Below are positions 7,938 to 16,379 of a stretch of DNA of 64,000 bases, piece by piece. The position numbers were made by a program, and so were the translations under genes. The notes beneath the pieces were generated by a model. It made no database searches. It was not told the DNA's origin and saw only the letters and a program-made list of their open reading frames with translations. Location: assembly GCF_019649055.1 (NCBI RefSeq), contig NW_026570258.1, forward strand, positions 1-64,000. The letters are read 5' to 3'. The stretch comes from Paramacrobiotus metropolitanus (Eukaryota > Tardigrada > Eutardigrada > Parachela > Macrobiotidae). Position 1 is the stretch's first letter. Each line of letters opens with the position of its first letter.

Positions 7938-10900
7938 TTACCGAAGTTCATGGAGTCGATGATTCTTCGTCGCTCCTCTTGGGATTCCGCGTCTTCCTGC
8001 TCGACTTCAGCCGTGTTGACTCGTGCTTCTTCGACTTTTTGGTCGTCCGTCATCATTGTAAATGCTTCGGCTCGACCCATCGGGGCACCTTTGCGTAAGG
8101 TCACCTCGCGATGAGTGTGGTTTGCCACCATGACGGTGAATCGTTTCCCGTCATGCTTGGTTACGCCGTCCATGAATTCGACTCCGTCTCGTTTGGGGTC
8201 GGATTCACCGAGGTACATCAATTTTTGGTCCTTGGATACCGGTACGTCCAGGACGACTTCTACCATGGTTACGGCTCGAGGGATGAGTTTGACCTTCCGT
8301 TGGGCTCGAACTCCTGTTGCCTCGAAAACTTCGAATTGGGGTTTTGGCTTTGCTTCCCGAGTCGGGGGCCAAGTCTTCGCCACTCTGTGTGGGAGTTCCC
8401 ATTCGACGAATGCATTGTTGATTTCCGGTTCATAGACATCGGCGTATTGCATATGTCCGAGTCGAACACCTTTCTTCAGCACCTTTGTTTGGTGAGTCGT
8501 GTTCTGAATGTTTATCCAGGCCGTGTCGTTTGTCGGTCGGATGTCGATCTTGGCTTCGATTGGCCGGATAGGTCGGACTACCCGTTGTAGGGTAGAGAAG
8601 TAAATTGGCCTTCTCGGGTCCATTGGTTTGGCCGTCCGTACCTTGATCGAACATGTTGACCATGCTGGGAGAGAGACTCGCTCGCTGTTGAAGACAACTT
8701 GTCGGTCTAGCGCTTTCGTCTCTACGTGGGGATCCAGCTTTAGGTGGTGGACTTCTGGGCATTTGTTGTCCAGGTCCAACTCCTCGATCGTCGTTACTTT
8801 GGCGACTCGTGCTTTCCATGTGTTGAAATGCTCCGACTTCTGTTGGTCGGTTAAGTTAGCCAAGGTCGGTTGTTCGGTTGACAACTGCTGGACGAATAAA
8901 GTTGGAGGTTGGAGATCGTCTCCCTCCGGTTTACCTCCTCCGAATTCCCACAAAGCCTTAAGTTGGTCAAGTTCCTCCTGTTGTTCGGAGTCGACTGGCT
9001 TCGGTTGTTCGGTTTGTTCCGGTTGCTCGACTATAAATTCTGTGTGAACTATAGTCCGCAATGCCGTAGTTAGTCGGACATCGTAGGTCGGTTCTTCATC
9101 CTCCGATGACGAATCATCCGAGTCGTTTATGCTCGGTTTATCCGTCTTACAGTGTCGGACTGACAGATCGAATTCTTCGTCGTCTTCTTCCTCGGATTCT
9201 TCCGAAGGTCGGTTATCGGAGTCTGTGTCCGCCGAATCACTCGTACTCTGTATATCCGAGTCGTCCGACTGGTAATCTTCGTTTTCGACGGTTGTTCCGT
9301 CTTCCTGTCCAACTTGCGGTATATTGCCGACTTCGACCTGTGTGGTCGTTTCGGCTTGGTCGACTTGCTCCGTCGGTTGGGTAGGTCGATTTGCTCCGTC
9401 CTGGTTCTCAAGGTCGGTTGGTTGTGAGCCTATGTCGCTCAGCCATTGGATGCGCGTCTGTTGGGGCTTCCGAAAGCGGTCTACCTTCCGTTCCTGTTGC
9501 GGAGGTGACGGTGACGACGGTCTGTCGTCCGACCAAGTTAAGTCGTGATGAGCCTTTATGGCCCGTACCACTCCGTCGATGTTGTCCTTACAGATGGTAC
9601 ACTGATAAGGTTTATCAGTTTCCTCCAGGATTACGTCGTCCTGGGGTTTCGCCGGGCTACTCACGAATTGCACTGTGGTCGGAGTATGCTCCTCAATTGG
9701 CGGCAATGGGTCGGGAACATGTCGCGTTATAGCGGTGTCTTCGCCATACCGTTGCCAGAATGCGGTCGTTGACGATTCTCCGTGCAACTGAACTCGCTGC
9801 ATATAGGCAAAAAGTTGAAAGCCTAGTTCCTGGCAGGGCATTTCCAAAGGCCGTGGGACGGGAAGTCCGTATTCCATGTACTGTCGATGGATCGGAATTC
9901 GTTCATCTTCCCATTCCCATGCTTCGTCCTCTATGTCGTTCATGAGGGCGATTACAGGTTTACACATTTGTTGTGCGTCCCGTATCTGCTCGTAAGTTAC
10001 CGCTCCGTTCTGTCGCAGAGTGGTCACCATCTCCAACGTCCGTTGGTCGAGAAAGTGTCGAGCTCCCGAGAACCAAGTTCGGTACTTTTGTCGTACTCGT
10101 TCTAGGTTCTGGGCATCCGCTTCAGCGGGTGCCTCTGGTATCGGGATAGACTTCAGTACCGTCCTTGCCGTTCGTAGTGTACCGTTGCGTATCCGTTTCT
10201 GATAGTGCTCTATCACGTTGTGGAGTGCTAGTTCCTCCAACAGAGTGCGGTTCGTATCCCGGCAATCGCGGCAGATTTTACGTGTGGAGTTCGCCGGGTG
10301 ATCAAGCCGACTAATCCGAGCTTCGTTTCCTACCGTGTCCGATGCCTCTGGTATCGGGATAGACTGCACTACCGTCTTTCCTTCCGATTGTTCCGGAATT
10401 GGAATTGGTGTAAGAATAAAGGTGAACTTCGAATGCAGGTAGTCGCATCCGAGTAGCACTGGGATATCCGCTTCGGTCGGCTGGACATGGAATGTGTGAT
10501 GGCTAGTAAAGCCCTGCATTGTTACAGGTGCCGTACAGCAGTGTGACACTACAAAGGCGACTTGTCCGCCCACTCCAAGTATTTTGGTGTAATGTCCGAG
10601 GGGTTGCATTGTTAAACCGTTCCTCTCGCAAAACCGTTGTTCGATGAGCGAAGTCTCCGCTCCGGTATCTAACATCGCCATTGTGGGCGTGGATCCGACT
10701 TGGATTTCGTGTGTCCAAGCTCGAACTGTTTTCGGTTTCTTATGCGTTCCCTTCTCAAAAGTTACTTCCCGTATCGTTGGTTTGATGGGAATTAGTGACA
10801 CCGGTCCGTGGTCGGCTGACTGTTGAGTTGAACTTTGTGTAAGTTCGACTCCGACTTCACCCGCTTCCTGTACCTCAGGTCGGTTAGCTACTCCGTCCTC

Positions 10901-11695
10901 CGGTAATTCGGCGGTTCGGAACCGTTGTGCCTGAGCCAGTATCCGTTCTTCTATTGAGGTGTCTGTTGGCCTCAATTTCGACCACATATAGTCGAGGTTC
11001 AGGAATGTTCGAGAACTGGCTATCGTTCTAGCTGGTCGCTCTTTTGGCTGGAAGAGGTCCGCTTCTCCTGGCCGAGAGTAAACGGGTACCTGTGCTCCCA
11101 ATGGGACCGTTTCCCATTCTTCGACTTCTCCTTCCGATTCTTCGGTGAGGTCGATGGCTGCCATTGTCGCAGCGTATCTATCCGTTGCGCGTCCGGATGA
11201 TACATTGGGGAAGTTTCTGTTGCCCCGGTGCGTGAATCGGCGTCCCGGTCCTCCGCGTCTTGGGCATCGTCTGGCCTGCTCGGTTGAGTTTATCCTCACC
11301 GGCAATCCGGTCCAACTTCCGTGGCCGGGCCGTACTACGTCACTTTGTGTGACGGACGGCGCAGTCGCTTTGTTCGCGCTGCTTAGGTCGGGCAATTTCT
11401 GCGTTCCGACCTCCGACGTTCCAGCTTCGAGTCGAGGGGCTGGGTCGGTCGCCTCGAGTGCTTGTTGCATCCCGGGCCACGCTTCGACGGTGCCGTTGTT
11501 GGCGTACACGCCGAACTGAGCGGCTAACTTCCGAGCCGTCTCCGCCTCCTTTGTGGAGGCCGATATCGCCTTTGCGAAGTCCTCCTCGGAGCTGTTTTCG
11601 TTCAGTCCGAGTAGTTGGAGGATGGTGGCTACCTGTTGGTAGCCTTCCTCAATCGTCGTGGGAAGTTCGGTTCGTTCCGGGAAGTAAGCGGCTGG
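7931..11695 (-). CDS. Retroelement protease ORF with two pre-RT beta modules
   Basis: The frame is open from 11695 (stop at 11698-11696) to 7931. There is no early ATG, and the upstream part reads as natural continuation of the 44-codon ORF before it. The aspartic protease has its DTGA active site at about 10668 and a Leu-Gly-x-Asp flap-partner motif near 10440. An acidic, Ser/Asp-rich linker follows at 9040-9300. A Cys-x2-Cys...His-His cluster at 9520-9610 may bind zinc. Before RT there are two similar beta-type modules (8680-8450 and 8290-8060) ending in an Asn-x-Thr/His then Lys-Gly...Gly pattern, typical of the region just upstream of gypsy RT; having two is odd. The peptide SIPIPEA recurs. 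Confidence 0.88.
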   Translation of the reverse strand, partial: PAAYFPERTELPTTIEEGYQQVATILQLLGLNENSSEEDFAKAISASTKEAETARKLAAQFGVYANNGTVEAWPGMQQALEATDPAPRLEAGTSEVGTQKLPDLSSANKATAPSVTQSDVVRPGHGSWTGLPVRINSTEQARRCPRRGGPGRRFTHRGNRNFPNVSSGRATDRYAATMAAIDLTEESEGEVEEWETVPLGAQVPVYSRPGEADLFQPKERPARTIASSRTFLNLDYMWSKLRPTDTSIEERILAQAQRFRTAELPEDGVANRPEVQEAGEVGVELTQSSTQQSADHGPVSLIPIKPTIREVTFEKGTHKKPKTVRAWTHEIQVGSTPTMAMLDTGAETSLIEQRFCERNGLTMQPLGHYTKILGVGGQVAFVVSHCCTAPVTMQGFTSHHTFHVQPTEADIPVLLGCDYLHSKFTFILTPIPIPEQSEGKTVVQSIPIPEASDTVGNEARISRLDHPANSTRKICRDCRDTNRTLLEELALHNVIEHYQKRIRNGTLRTARTVLKSIPIPEAPAEADAQNLERVRQKYRTWFSGARHFLDQRTLEMVTTLRQNGAVTYEQIRDAQQMCKPVIALMNDIEDEAWEWEDERIPIHRQYMEYGLPVPRPLEMPCQELGFQLFAYMQRVQLHGESSTTAFWQRYGEDTAITRHVPDPLPPIEEHTPTTVQFVSSPAKPQDDVILEETDKPYQCTICKDNIDGVVRAIKAHHDLTWSDDRPSSPSPPQQERKVDRFRKPQQTRIQWLSDIGSQPTDLENQDGANRPTQPTEQVDQAETTTQVEVGNIPQVGQEDGTTVENEDYQSDDSDIQSTSDSADTDSDNRPSEESEEEDDEEFDLSVRHCKTDKPSINDSDDSSSEDEEPTYDVRLTTALRTIVHTEFIVEQPEQTEQPKPVDSEQQEELDQLKALWEFGGGKPEGDDLQPPTLFVQQLSTEQPTLANLTDQQKSEHFNTWKARVAKVTTIEELDLDNKCPEVHHLKLDPHVETKALDRQVVFNSERVSLPAWSTCSIKVRTAKPMDPRRPIYFSTLQRVVRPIRPIEAKIDIRPTNDTAWINIQNTTHQTKVLKKGVRLGHMQYADVYEPEINNAFVEWELPHRVAKTWPPTREAKPKPQFEVFEATGVRAQRKVKLIPRAVTMVEVVLDVPVSKDQKLMYLGESDPKRDGVEFMDGVTKHDGKRFTVMVANHTHREVTLRKGAPMGRAEAFTMMTDDQKVEEARVNTAEVEQEDAESQEERRRIIDSMNFGKT

Positions 11696-11763
11696 TTAGT
11701 GGGGTTATCCTTGTCCGGTGGTTCGGTCGGATGTTGGAGGTCGAATGAGTCACCGGAGCTCAT
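11629..11763 (-). CDS. 44-codon bridging ORF with ATGA overlap to Gag
   Basis: Its ATG (11763-11761) overlaps the Gag stop TGA (11762-11760) as ATGA, the arrangement used in termination-reinitiation. The ORF ends with TAG at 11631-11629. It overlaps the upstream open part of the protease ORF by 67 bases, which is in frame -1. The sequence (Asp/Pro/Asn/Thr-rich) looks coding. It may be a linker that carries ribosomes from Gag to the protease frame, or part of a broken Gag-Pro junction. Confidence 0.45.
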   Translation of the reverse strand: MSSGDSFDLQHPTEPPDKDNPTNQPLTSRNEPNFPRRLRKATNR

Positions 11764-14558
11764 CGACCTTGGGCGTTTCCCGGGGAGTTACTCCGAGCCG
11801 GCCCATTGTTGGGTGGCGTCGAGTTTAACGACTGGCGGGGCGGCAACGGTTCTCTGTATGCCGGGGAACCTTGTTGGTTCCCACCGCTATTGTTGCGGTT
11901 TCCGCCATTCCCCTGGCCGGGCGACCGGTTTCTGTTACCGGGGCTACCCGAGCCTCCTGCCTGTTGGCGTTGGCGTGGCGGCGGCACGATGTCCTTCCAG
12001 AAGGGATTCACCGAGCCTACCGGGCCATTCGTCGAGTATCGGCGGTACCAGTCGTCGTACCACCGAAGGTTCGGATTGTTATCCGAGCCATAGATGCAGC
12101 GCGACTCGTCATGGTTATTGAACATGCAGTGCCTGCACCGGAAGGTCTTGTCCTTCGTCCACTGGAAGAAGGCCGCCTCCATCTTATCGACGTACGATGT
12201 TCCTTGCCGAGCACTTTGTTGTGCCTGGGGAGGTCGGTTGCCTTGTGGGCCGCCGCCTCCGCCGCGGTTAGGGAAGTTCCCACGGCCGCGATTCCCGCCG
12301 CCGCGTCCTTTTCCGCGACCATAGCCTCCGCCGCCGTATCCTTGTGGAGGATACTGTCCGTATGCGGAGTACCCCTGGTTCGAGTTCTGCCCGTAACCAA
12401 AACCTGTGTTGTTTTGGTTACCGCCCGAGCTATAACCTGGGCCGCCGTAGTTGTTAACGGGGGCTCCAACTCCAGGTGCCGGGGAATTCAGGTTCGCTGC
12501 TGCCACGCCTGCCCATGTCTGTTGCTGGACTGGTGCTTGTTGCACCGGTGGCGTCGGAGCCGGGCTTAGTTGTCCGTATTGTGCCGTTGGAGTTTGGTAT
12601 CCCGGCATCATGTGTGGCTGATATCCGGTCTGTTGTGGTATCGCCGGAGGTGGGGTTGGGACAGGTGCAGGTGTTGCTGCCCGAACTCTGGCATAGTCGC
12701 CATCGCGTGATTTGCGCACCTCATACATTTCTTTGCCGTTAACGAAGTCTCGCAGGTAGTCACGGAACTCGATCGGCGTCGCTGGCATCCTGATTTCCAG
12801 GGCTGCCCGCAGTTGGGGTTCGTGAACGTTCTCCTTAAGGTGGTACAGTATGATTTGGTCTGTGACCGTCGGGACTTGGGACTTCATGAACATCATTGCG
12901 TCGTAGTATTGTTCCGGCGTTTCTTCGCCGAAACGGAATATCCGTTTGTTAATCCTGGATATCATGTTCACTTCTTTGTTTTTGTCCGCAAATCTCTGCT
13001 CGAATTTGGTCAGCCATAAGTTGACTGGCCATCCGCCGAGTGGTTCTCCGGCGGCTTCGAGGGTATGCCATTCTTTCGCTTGGCCGTCCAGTTCGGCTAT
13101 CAAGTCGGACATGAAGGTCTGATCGTCTTCATACCATCGTTGGGCTTGACGATACAGGCTTCGGATTTGCTTGAGCCACCCATGAAGTTTGGTGTGGTCC
13201 CCATCGAACGGTGGTAAGGGTTGCCGACGTCCGTGGGCTATTGCTCGTACCAAAGCAACGTGTGCTGGATTTTGTTCCAAGGGATTTGGGTGTGCCGCCG
13301 GCGCAGCTTGTTGTGCAGCCGGGGCGGGTGGTGGGTTGACGTATGGCATGTGACCTTGTTGGTCTTCGTACGCCTCCTGTTGGTAGGCATCGTCGTCATG
13401 GCCTTCGTATCCGTCCTGTTGCGGATGTCGAGCCTGAGCCTGGTCTGTGTGACGAGGCTGTTGGGGCTGTCCTTCATACTGTTGTGGTGGAGGCGCTCGA
13501 TTTTGTCTCGGCGCCTGCGGGTAGAATCCACTTGGCTGGTCGTAGACTCTTCCGTACCGGTCGGGCTGTGTTCCCTGAGCCGGCATCCGACTTTGTGTAG
13601 GTCGGTTTGGGGGCCTCCGACCTTGTTGGTCGGAGCTATCTTCTCCGTTTCGTCCGTCCTGATGCTGGTCAGTCGTGTTGAATGACCGAGCTCGTCCGCG
13701 TTCTGAGTCGGAATGCGGGTTCTGGCGGATGAAGTTTGGATTGGAGTTCGTCCGTGGTGGGCGATATGCCTCCATGCCAGGTCTTGGTGGCTGAATTGGG
13801 AGACGTTCGGCGTTCGTCGTCCGGTCTCCTCTGGCATTAGGTACCGGCGCGTACATTGTTGTCCGCGTCGCGTACGAGGTGCTGGTATATGCACCTGTCG
13901 ACGTCGTTGTTGCCACGTTCGTCGTCGGCACTCGTGGTGCCGCGGTCGATGTATTGTGTTCCGGTTCCGGAGCACTCGGTACAGTTGGTGGTTGTGGAAT
14001 TGTTCCCACACTCGGGTCGGTTGTTACGACTCCGACGAAGTAGGAGGTGTTGTTCTCCTTCTTCACCATTTCCTGGGTCGGGTTAATTCCCCACAGGATG
14101 TCACTGATTGTTCGTGACGGCTGTTGATCCTGTGCCATGGACGTCCGGTATGAGGGAGGTTCAACCCGACTATGCTCTTGGTATGGGGGAAGTTCGACCT
14201 GGCTTTGTTCCAGGTGTTTCTTTTCTTCCCTCAGACATCTTGTTTCGATGTCCATTTCGTCCATTTGCCGCATCATGTCTGTGAGGTTGCGGGCAGCCTG
14301 TTCGCCGAAGTCGTACAGTTCGACTTCACGGGCCTCCAGGTAAAGGATGCGACTGTGTTGCGCCTCGTTTACCTTTTGGGCCTCGTTCAAGTTGTACTCG
14401 AGTTGAGCTCGGAGTTTCTGTTCCTCCTTAAGGACTTGGTTCAGTCCATGGACCTGGTCAGCCAGCTGGGCGTTTGCTTCCACCAGGTCGACATCGGCTG
14501 TCCTTTGGTTAGGAAAGCCCATGTCCCGAGCGTTCTCGTCGATGAACCGTCGTCCCAT
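11760..14558 (-). CDS. gag: Gag polyprotein with CCHC zinc knuckle
   Basis: 932 residues from the ATG at 14558. The N-terminal 130 residues are coiled coil that continues the coiled coil of the preceding ORF, so the true N-terminus may lie upstream through a frame change. Then come a Pro/Gln/Arg-rich stretch, a canonical retrotransposon Gag capsid domain at about 455-615 (Trp-Leu...Phe...Phe pattern), a Gly/Asn/Gln/Arg-rich region at about 690-780, and one Cys-x2-Cys-x4-His-x4-Cys knuckle near 803-816. Length is above the usual 300-500 residues. The stop overlaps the start of the bridging ORF. Confidence 0.88.
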   Translation of the reverse strand: MGRRFIDENARDMGFPNQRTADVDLVEANAQLADQVHGLNQVLKEEQKLRAQLEYNLNEAQKVNEAQHSRILYLEAREVELYDFGEQAARNLTDMMRQMDEMDIETRCLREEKKHLEQSQVELPPYQEHSRVEPPSYRTSMAQDQQPSRTISDILWGINPTQEMVKKENNTSYFVGVVTTDPSVGTIPQPPTVPSAPEPEHNTSTAAPRVPTTNVATTTSTGAYTSTSYATRTTMYAPVPNARGDRTTNAERLPIQPPRPGMEAYRPPRTNSNPNFIRQNPHSDSERGRARSFNTTDQHQDGRNGEDSSDQQGRRPPNRPTQSRMPAQGTQPDRYGRVYDQPSGFYPQAPRQNRAPPPQQYEGQPQQPRHTDQAQARHPQQDGYEGHDDDAYQQEAYEDQQGHMPYVNPPPAPAAQQAAPAAHPNPLEQNPAHVALVRAIAHGRRQPLPPFDGDHTKLHGWLKQIRSLYRQAQRWYEDDQTFMSDLIAELDGQAKEWHTLEAAGEPLGGWPVNLWLTKFEQRFADKNKEVNMISRINKRIFRFGEETPEQYYDAMMFMKSQVPTVTDQIILYHLKENVHEPQLRAALEIRMPATPIEFRDYLRDFVNGKEMYEVRKSRDGDYARVRAATPAPVPTPPPAIPQQTGYQPHMMPGYQTPTAQYGQLSPAPTPPVQQAPVQQQTWAGVAAANLNSPAPGVGAPVNNYGGPGYSSGGNQNNTGFGYGQNSNQGYSAYGQYPPQGYGGGGYGRGKGRGGGNRGRGNFPNRGGGGGPQGNRPPQAQQSARQGTSYVDKMEAAFFQWTKDKTFRCRHCMFNNHDESRCIYGSDNNPNLRWYDDWYRRYSTNGPVGSVNPFWKDIVPPPRQRQQAGGSGSPGNRNRSPGQGNGGNRNNSGGNQQGSPAYREPLPPRQSLNSTPPNNGPARSNSPGNAQGR

Positions 14559-15850
14559 TCTGGTGAAGACAGAGTTCGATTTCCGACCTCGAGCTCGTCG
14601 ACTCTGTGCGTTAGGCGGTCGATCTCGTCATCGGCCTTCTTCAGTTCCACCACATATCTATCGACTTCGTTTCGATAGACCTCGGCTTCTTCGTTGGCCG
14701 TGTTGAGTTGCTGGTGGAACGCTCCAGCTGCCTGCTCCGACTCGACCAGTGCGGTCTGCACATCGGCCAGGTCTTTTTGGGCTTCTTCGAGCGCTTTGTT
14801 CGCTTCGGCGAGTTCTCGGTTCAGCTCGTGAACCGCATCCATGGATCGATCCAACATGCCCTTGAGTGTAGTAGCTTCGTCGATGTCATGCCGACACGGT
14901 TGGTCGGTACGCTTCAGTATGGCATTGAGCCGATCGATCTCCCGTTGTTGGATGGCGATGCCTTTGTTGGCGTCGGCCATTTCGCGTTCCCATTTGCTTC
15001 GTTCGAGCCGATGGGTATCTTCCGAGTTTCGGAGCGATTTTCCCGCCGAGTCGATAATTCTGTCTGCCAAAGCGATCTGAGTGATCAGTCTACGGCATCT
15101 CGAGCGGAGTAGGTCGACGTCTACGATCCTTTCGGGCGGTGTTGCCGCTATCCACTTCTCGGCCGTATATTCGAGTGTACTGGCCTGGTAGGTGAGGTCG
15201 TCCTGGTTGGACTTCACCGGTGTTGTGAAGAATCCGTCCGCACTGTTCGGTCTTGACACCTTTGTTGTGTCAAAGACTTCGTCGTTCGGTGTCGGGGTTC
15301 TTTCACTACCAAGTTCGCCAGGTTCGAACATTAACGGTGATGGTCGGATCTTCAGGTCGACTGGTCGACTTTGTGTCGCCTTAGTCGGCTTCGCCGTTTG
15401 TTGAGCTTCAGTTACTCGAGTCGACTCGCTTCCGGTTGGCGAAGGTCGGCTCAACGGTGAAATGATCCTTTCATTGGGTGCTGGTATGCTGGTCGGCGAT
15501 CCAGCTGGGCGAGGGCCGCTTCGTGGCGGTACCTCGGAATCTTCCGTTCTGGTTGGTATTTTAGTCGGCTGGACGGCCGTATCCGACTTTGTGTCGGTTG
15601 GTTGCCGTTCCAGGGAAGTCGGTTGCTTGTTGCCGACTTCCTTTTCTCCGACTTTCGAGGTCGGTGAAATCCTTCCGACCTGTGTGGTCGGTTGGACATT
15701 GCCGCCTTCTGTTGTCGGCTTATCCCATTCCGGTCGAAGTCGGTTGTTCGGCCCCTTGAGTTTGTGGCAGGTCGGCCTGCTGTTGACCGACTTCTTTTGC
15801 CGGCGGCTTGTCGACCATTTGTTGGTCGGCCGCTGTAGGTTGTTGTTCAC
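14441..15850 (-). CDS. Upstream retroelement ORF with long coiled coil
   Basis: Open frame of 469 residues from an ATG at 15850. The first 45 residues overlap the previous ORF and look out-of-frame; convincing sequence starts near 15720 with Pro-Thr-Thr-(Gln/Glu)-x linkers. Residues 240-440 form a long heptad-rich coiled coil (many Glu/Leu/Asp/Arg). The last 30 residues overlap Gag and again look out-of-frame. Placement 5' of Gag is uncommon in Ty3/gypsy elements. Probably one protein with the ORF before it and possibly fused to Gag by shifting. No enzymatic motif. Confidence 0.6.
   Translation of the reverse strand: MNNNLQRPTNKWSTSRRQKKSVNSRPTCHKLKGPNNRLRPEWDKPTTEGGNVQPTTQVGRISPTSKVGEKEVGNKQPTSLERQPTDTKSDTAVQPTKIPTRTEDSEVPPRSGPRPAGSPTSIPAPNERIISPLSRPSPTGSESTRVTEAQQTAKPTKATQSRPVDLKIRPSPLMFEPGELGSERTPTPNDEVFDTTKVSRPNSADGFFTTPVKSNQDDLTYQASTLEYTAEKWIAATPPERIVDVDLLRSRCRRLITQIALADRIIDSAGKSLRNSEDTHRLERSKWEREMADANKGIAIQQREIDRLNAILKRTDQPCRHDIDEATTLKGMLDRSMDAVHELNRELAEANKALEEAQKDLADVQTALVESEQAAGAFHQQLNTANEEAEVYRNEVDRYVVELKKADDEIDRLTHRVDELEVGNRTLSSPEWDDGSSTRTLGTWAFLTKGQPMSTWWKQTPSWLTRSMD
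15675..15691 (-). repeat. Archetype of the dispersed 6-5-6 hairpin motif
   Basis: CCGACC-TGTGT-GGTCGG, a perfect 6-base stem with a 5-base loop, encoding Pro-Thr-Thr-Gln-Val-Gly on the minus strand. Similar perfect hairpins lie at 15850-15866, 15904-15920, 15812-15828 and 13616-13634. Shorter-stem versions lie at 1154-1168, 9334-9348 and 2793-2805. Confidence 0.75.
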
Positions 15851-16370
15851 CGACTTGCTTAGTCGGAGATTTTCGCTCGGCCTGTGTGGTCGGCGATTTC
15901 CTTCCGACTTGGTTAGTCGGAACGTCCATGTTGGGCGAAGTCGGCTTCGGCACCTCTTCCGTCCTGTTGGGTGAATGCCGTCCGAGCTCGGTTGTCTTTG
16001 TGACTACCGAGCCCTGAGCTCTGTGTGAGCTCGACTCCAAGTCGGTATGAGACAATGTGGTCTCAGCTTGCGGCTGTTCCGCTTCCCCCTTGGTCGGGTG
16101 GGACGGGGCTGCTGTGGCAGCTGGGGTTTCCAGGAATGTTTTATCCCGGGCGTCCTCGAAACTGTCATCCGAAGTTGGATTCGAGTCGGCAAGGAGGATC
16201 CGCTCGTTGCGCTTCTCTCTTGCTTCGGCCGACTTAGTCGAGTCGGTTGAGGACGGCTGGCTTTTATCTTGACCGGCGTACCGGAGTGAGTACTTCCCGG
16301 TCATGTTCGCACGCCGAGAATAGTCCGTGTTGAACTTTCTCGCGTACTGATCCTCTCGGGGATTCGACAT
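15720..16370 (-). CDS. First ORF of the retroelement, linker-rich
   Basis: Starts at the first true ATG (16370-16368); 216 residues, hydrophilic, rich in Ser, Thr, Pro, Gln and Glu. Near its C-terminus three consecutive Pro-Thr-(Thr/Asn/Lys)-Gln-(Val/Ala) units appear, each encoded by the recurrent hairpin motif. It overlaps the next ORF by 131 bases, which lies in frame +1. No domain recognised. Confidence 0.55.
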   Translation of the reverse strand: MSNPREDQYARKFNTDYSRRANMTGKYSLRYAGQDKSQPSSTDSTKSAEAREKRNERILLADSNPTSDDSFEDARDKTFLETPAATAAPSHPTKGEAEQPQAETTLSHTDLESSSHRAQGSVVTKTTELGRHSPNRTEEVPKPTSPNMDVPTNQVGRKSPTTQAERKSPTKQVGEQQPTAADQQMVDKPPAKEVGQQQADLPQTQGAEQPTSTGMG

Positions 16371-16379
16371 TGTTGTCAA

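Noticed and set aside
7925-7945. Classical -1 slippery heptamer at the protease-Pol junction
   Set aside because: The overlap reads GGTAAAACTTAACC; an AAAA run exists but no X-XXY-YYZ in the right phase.
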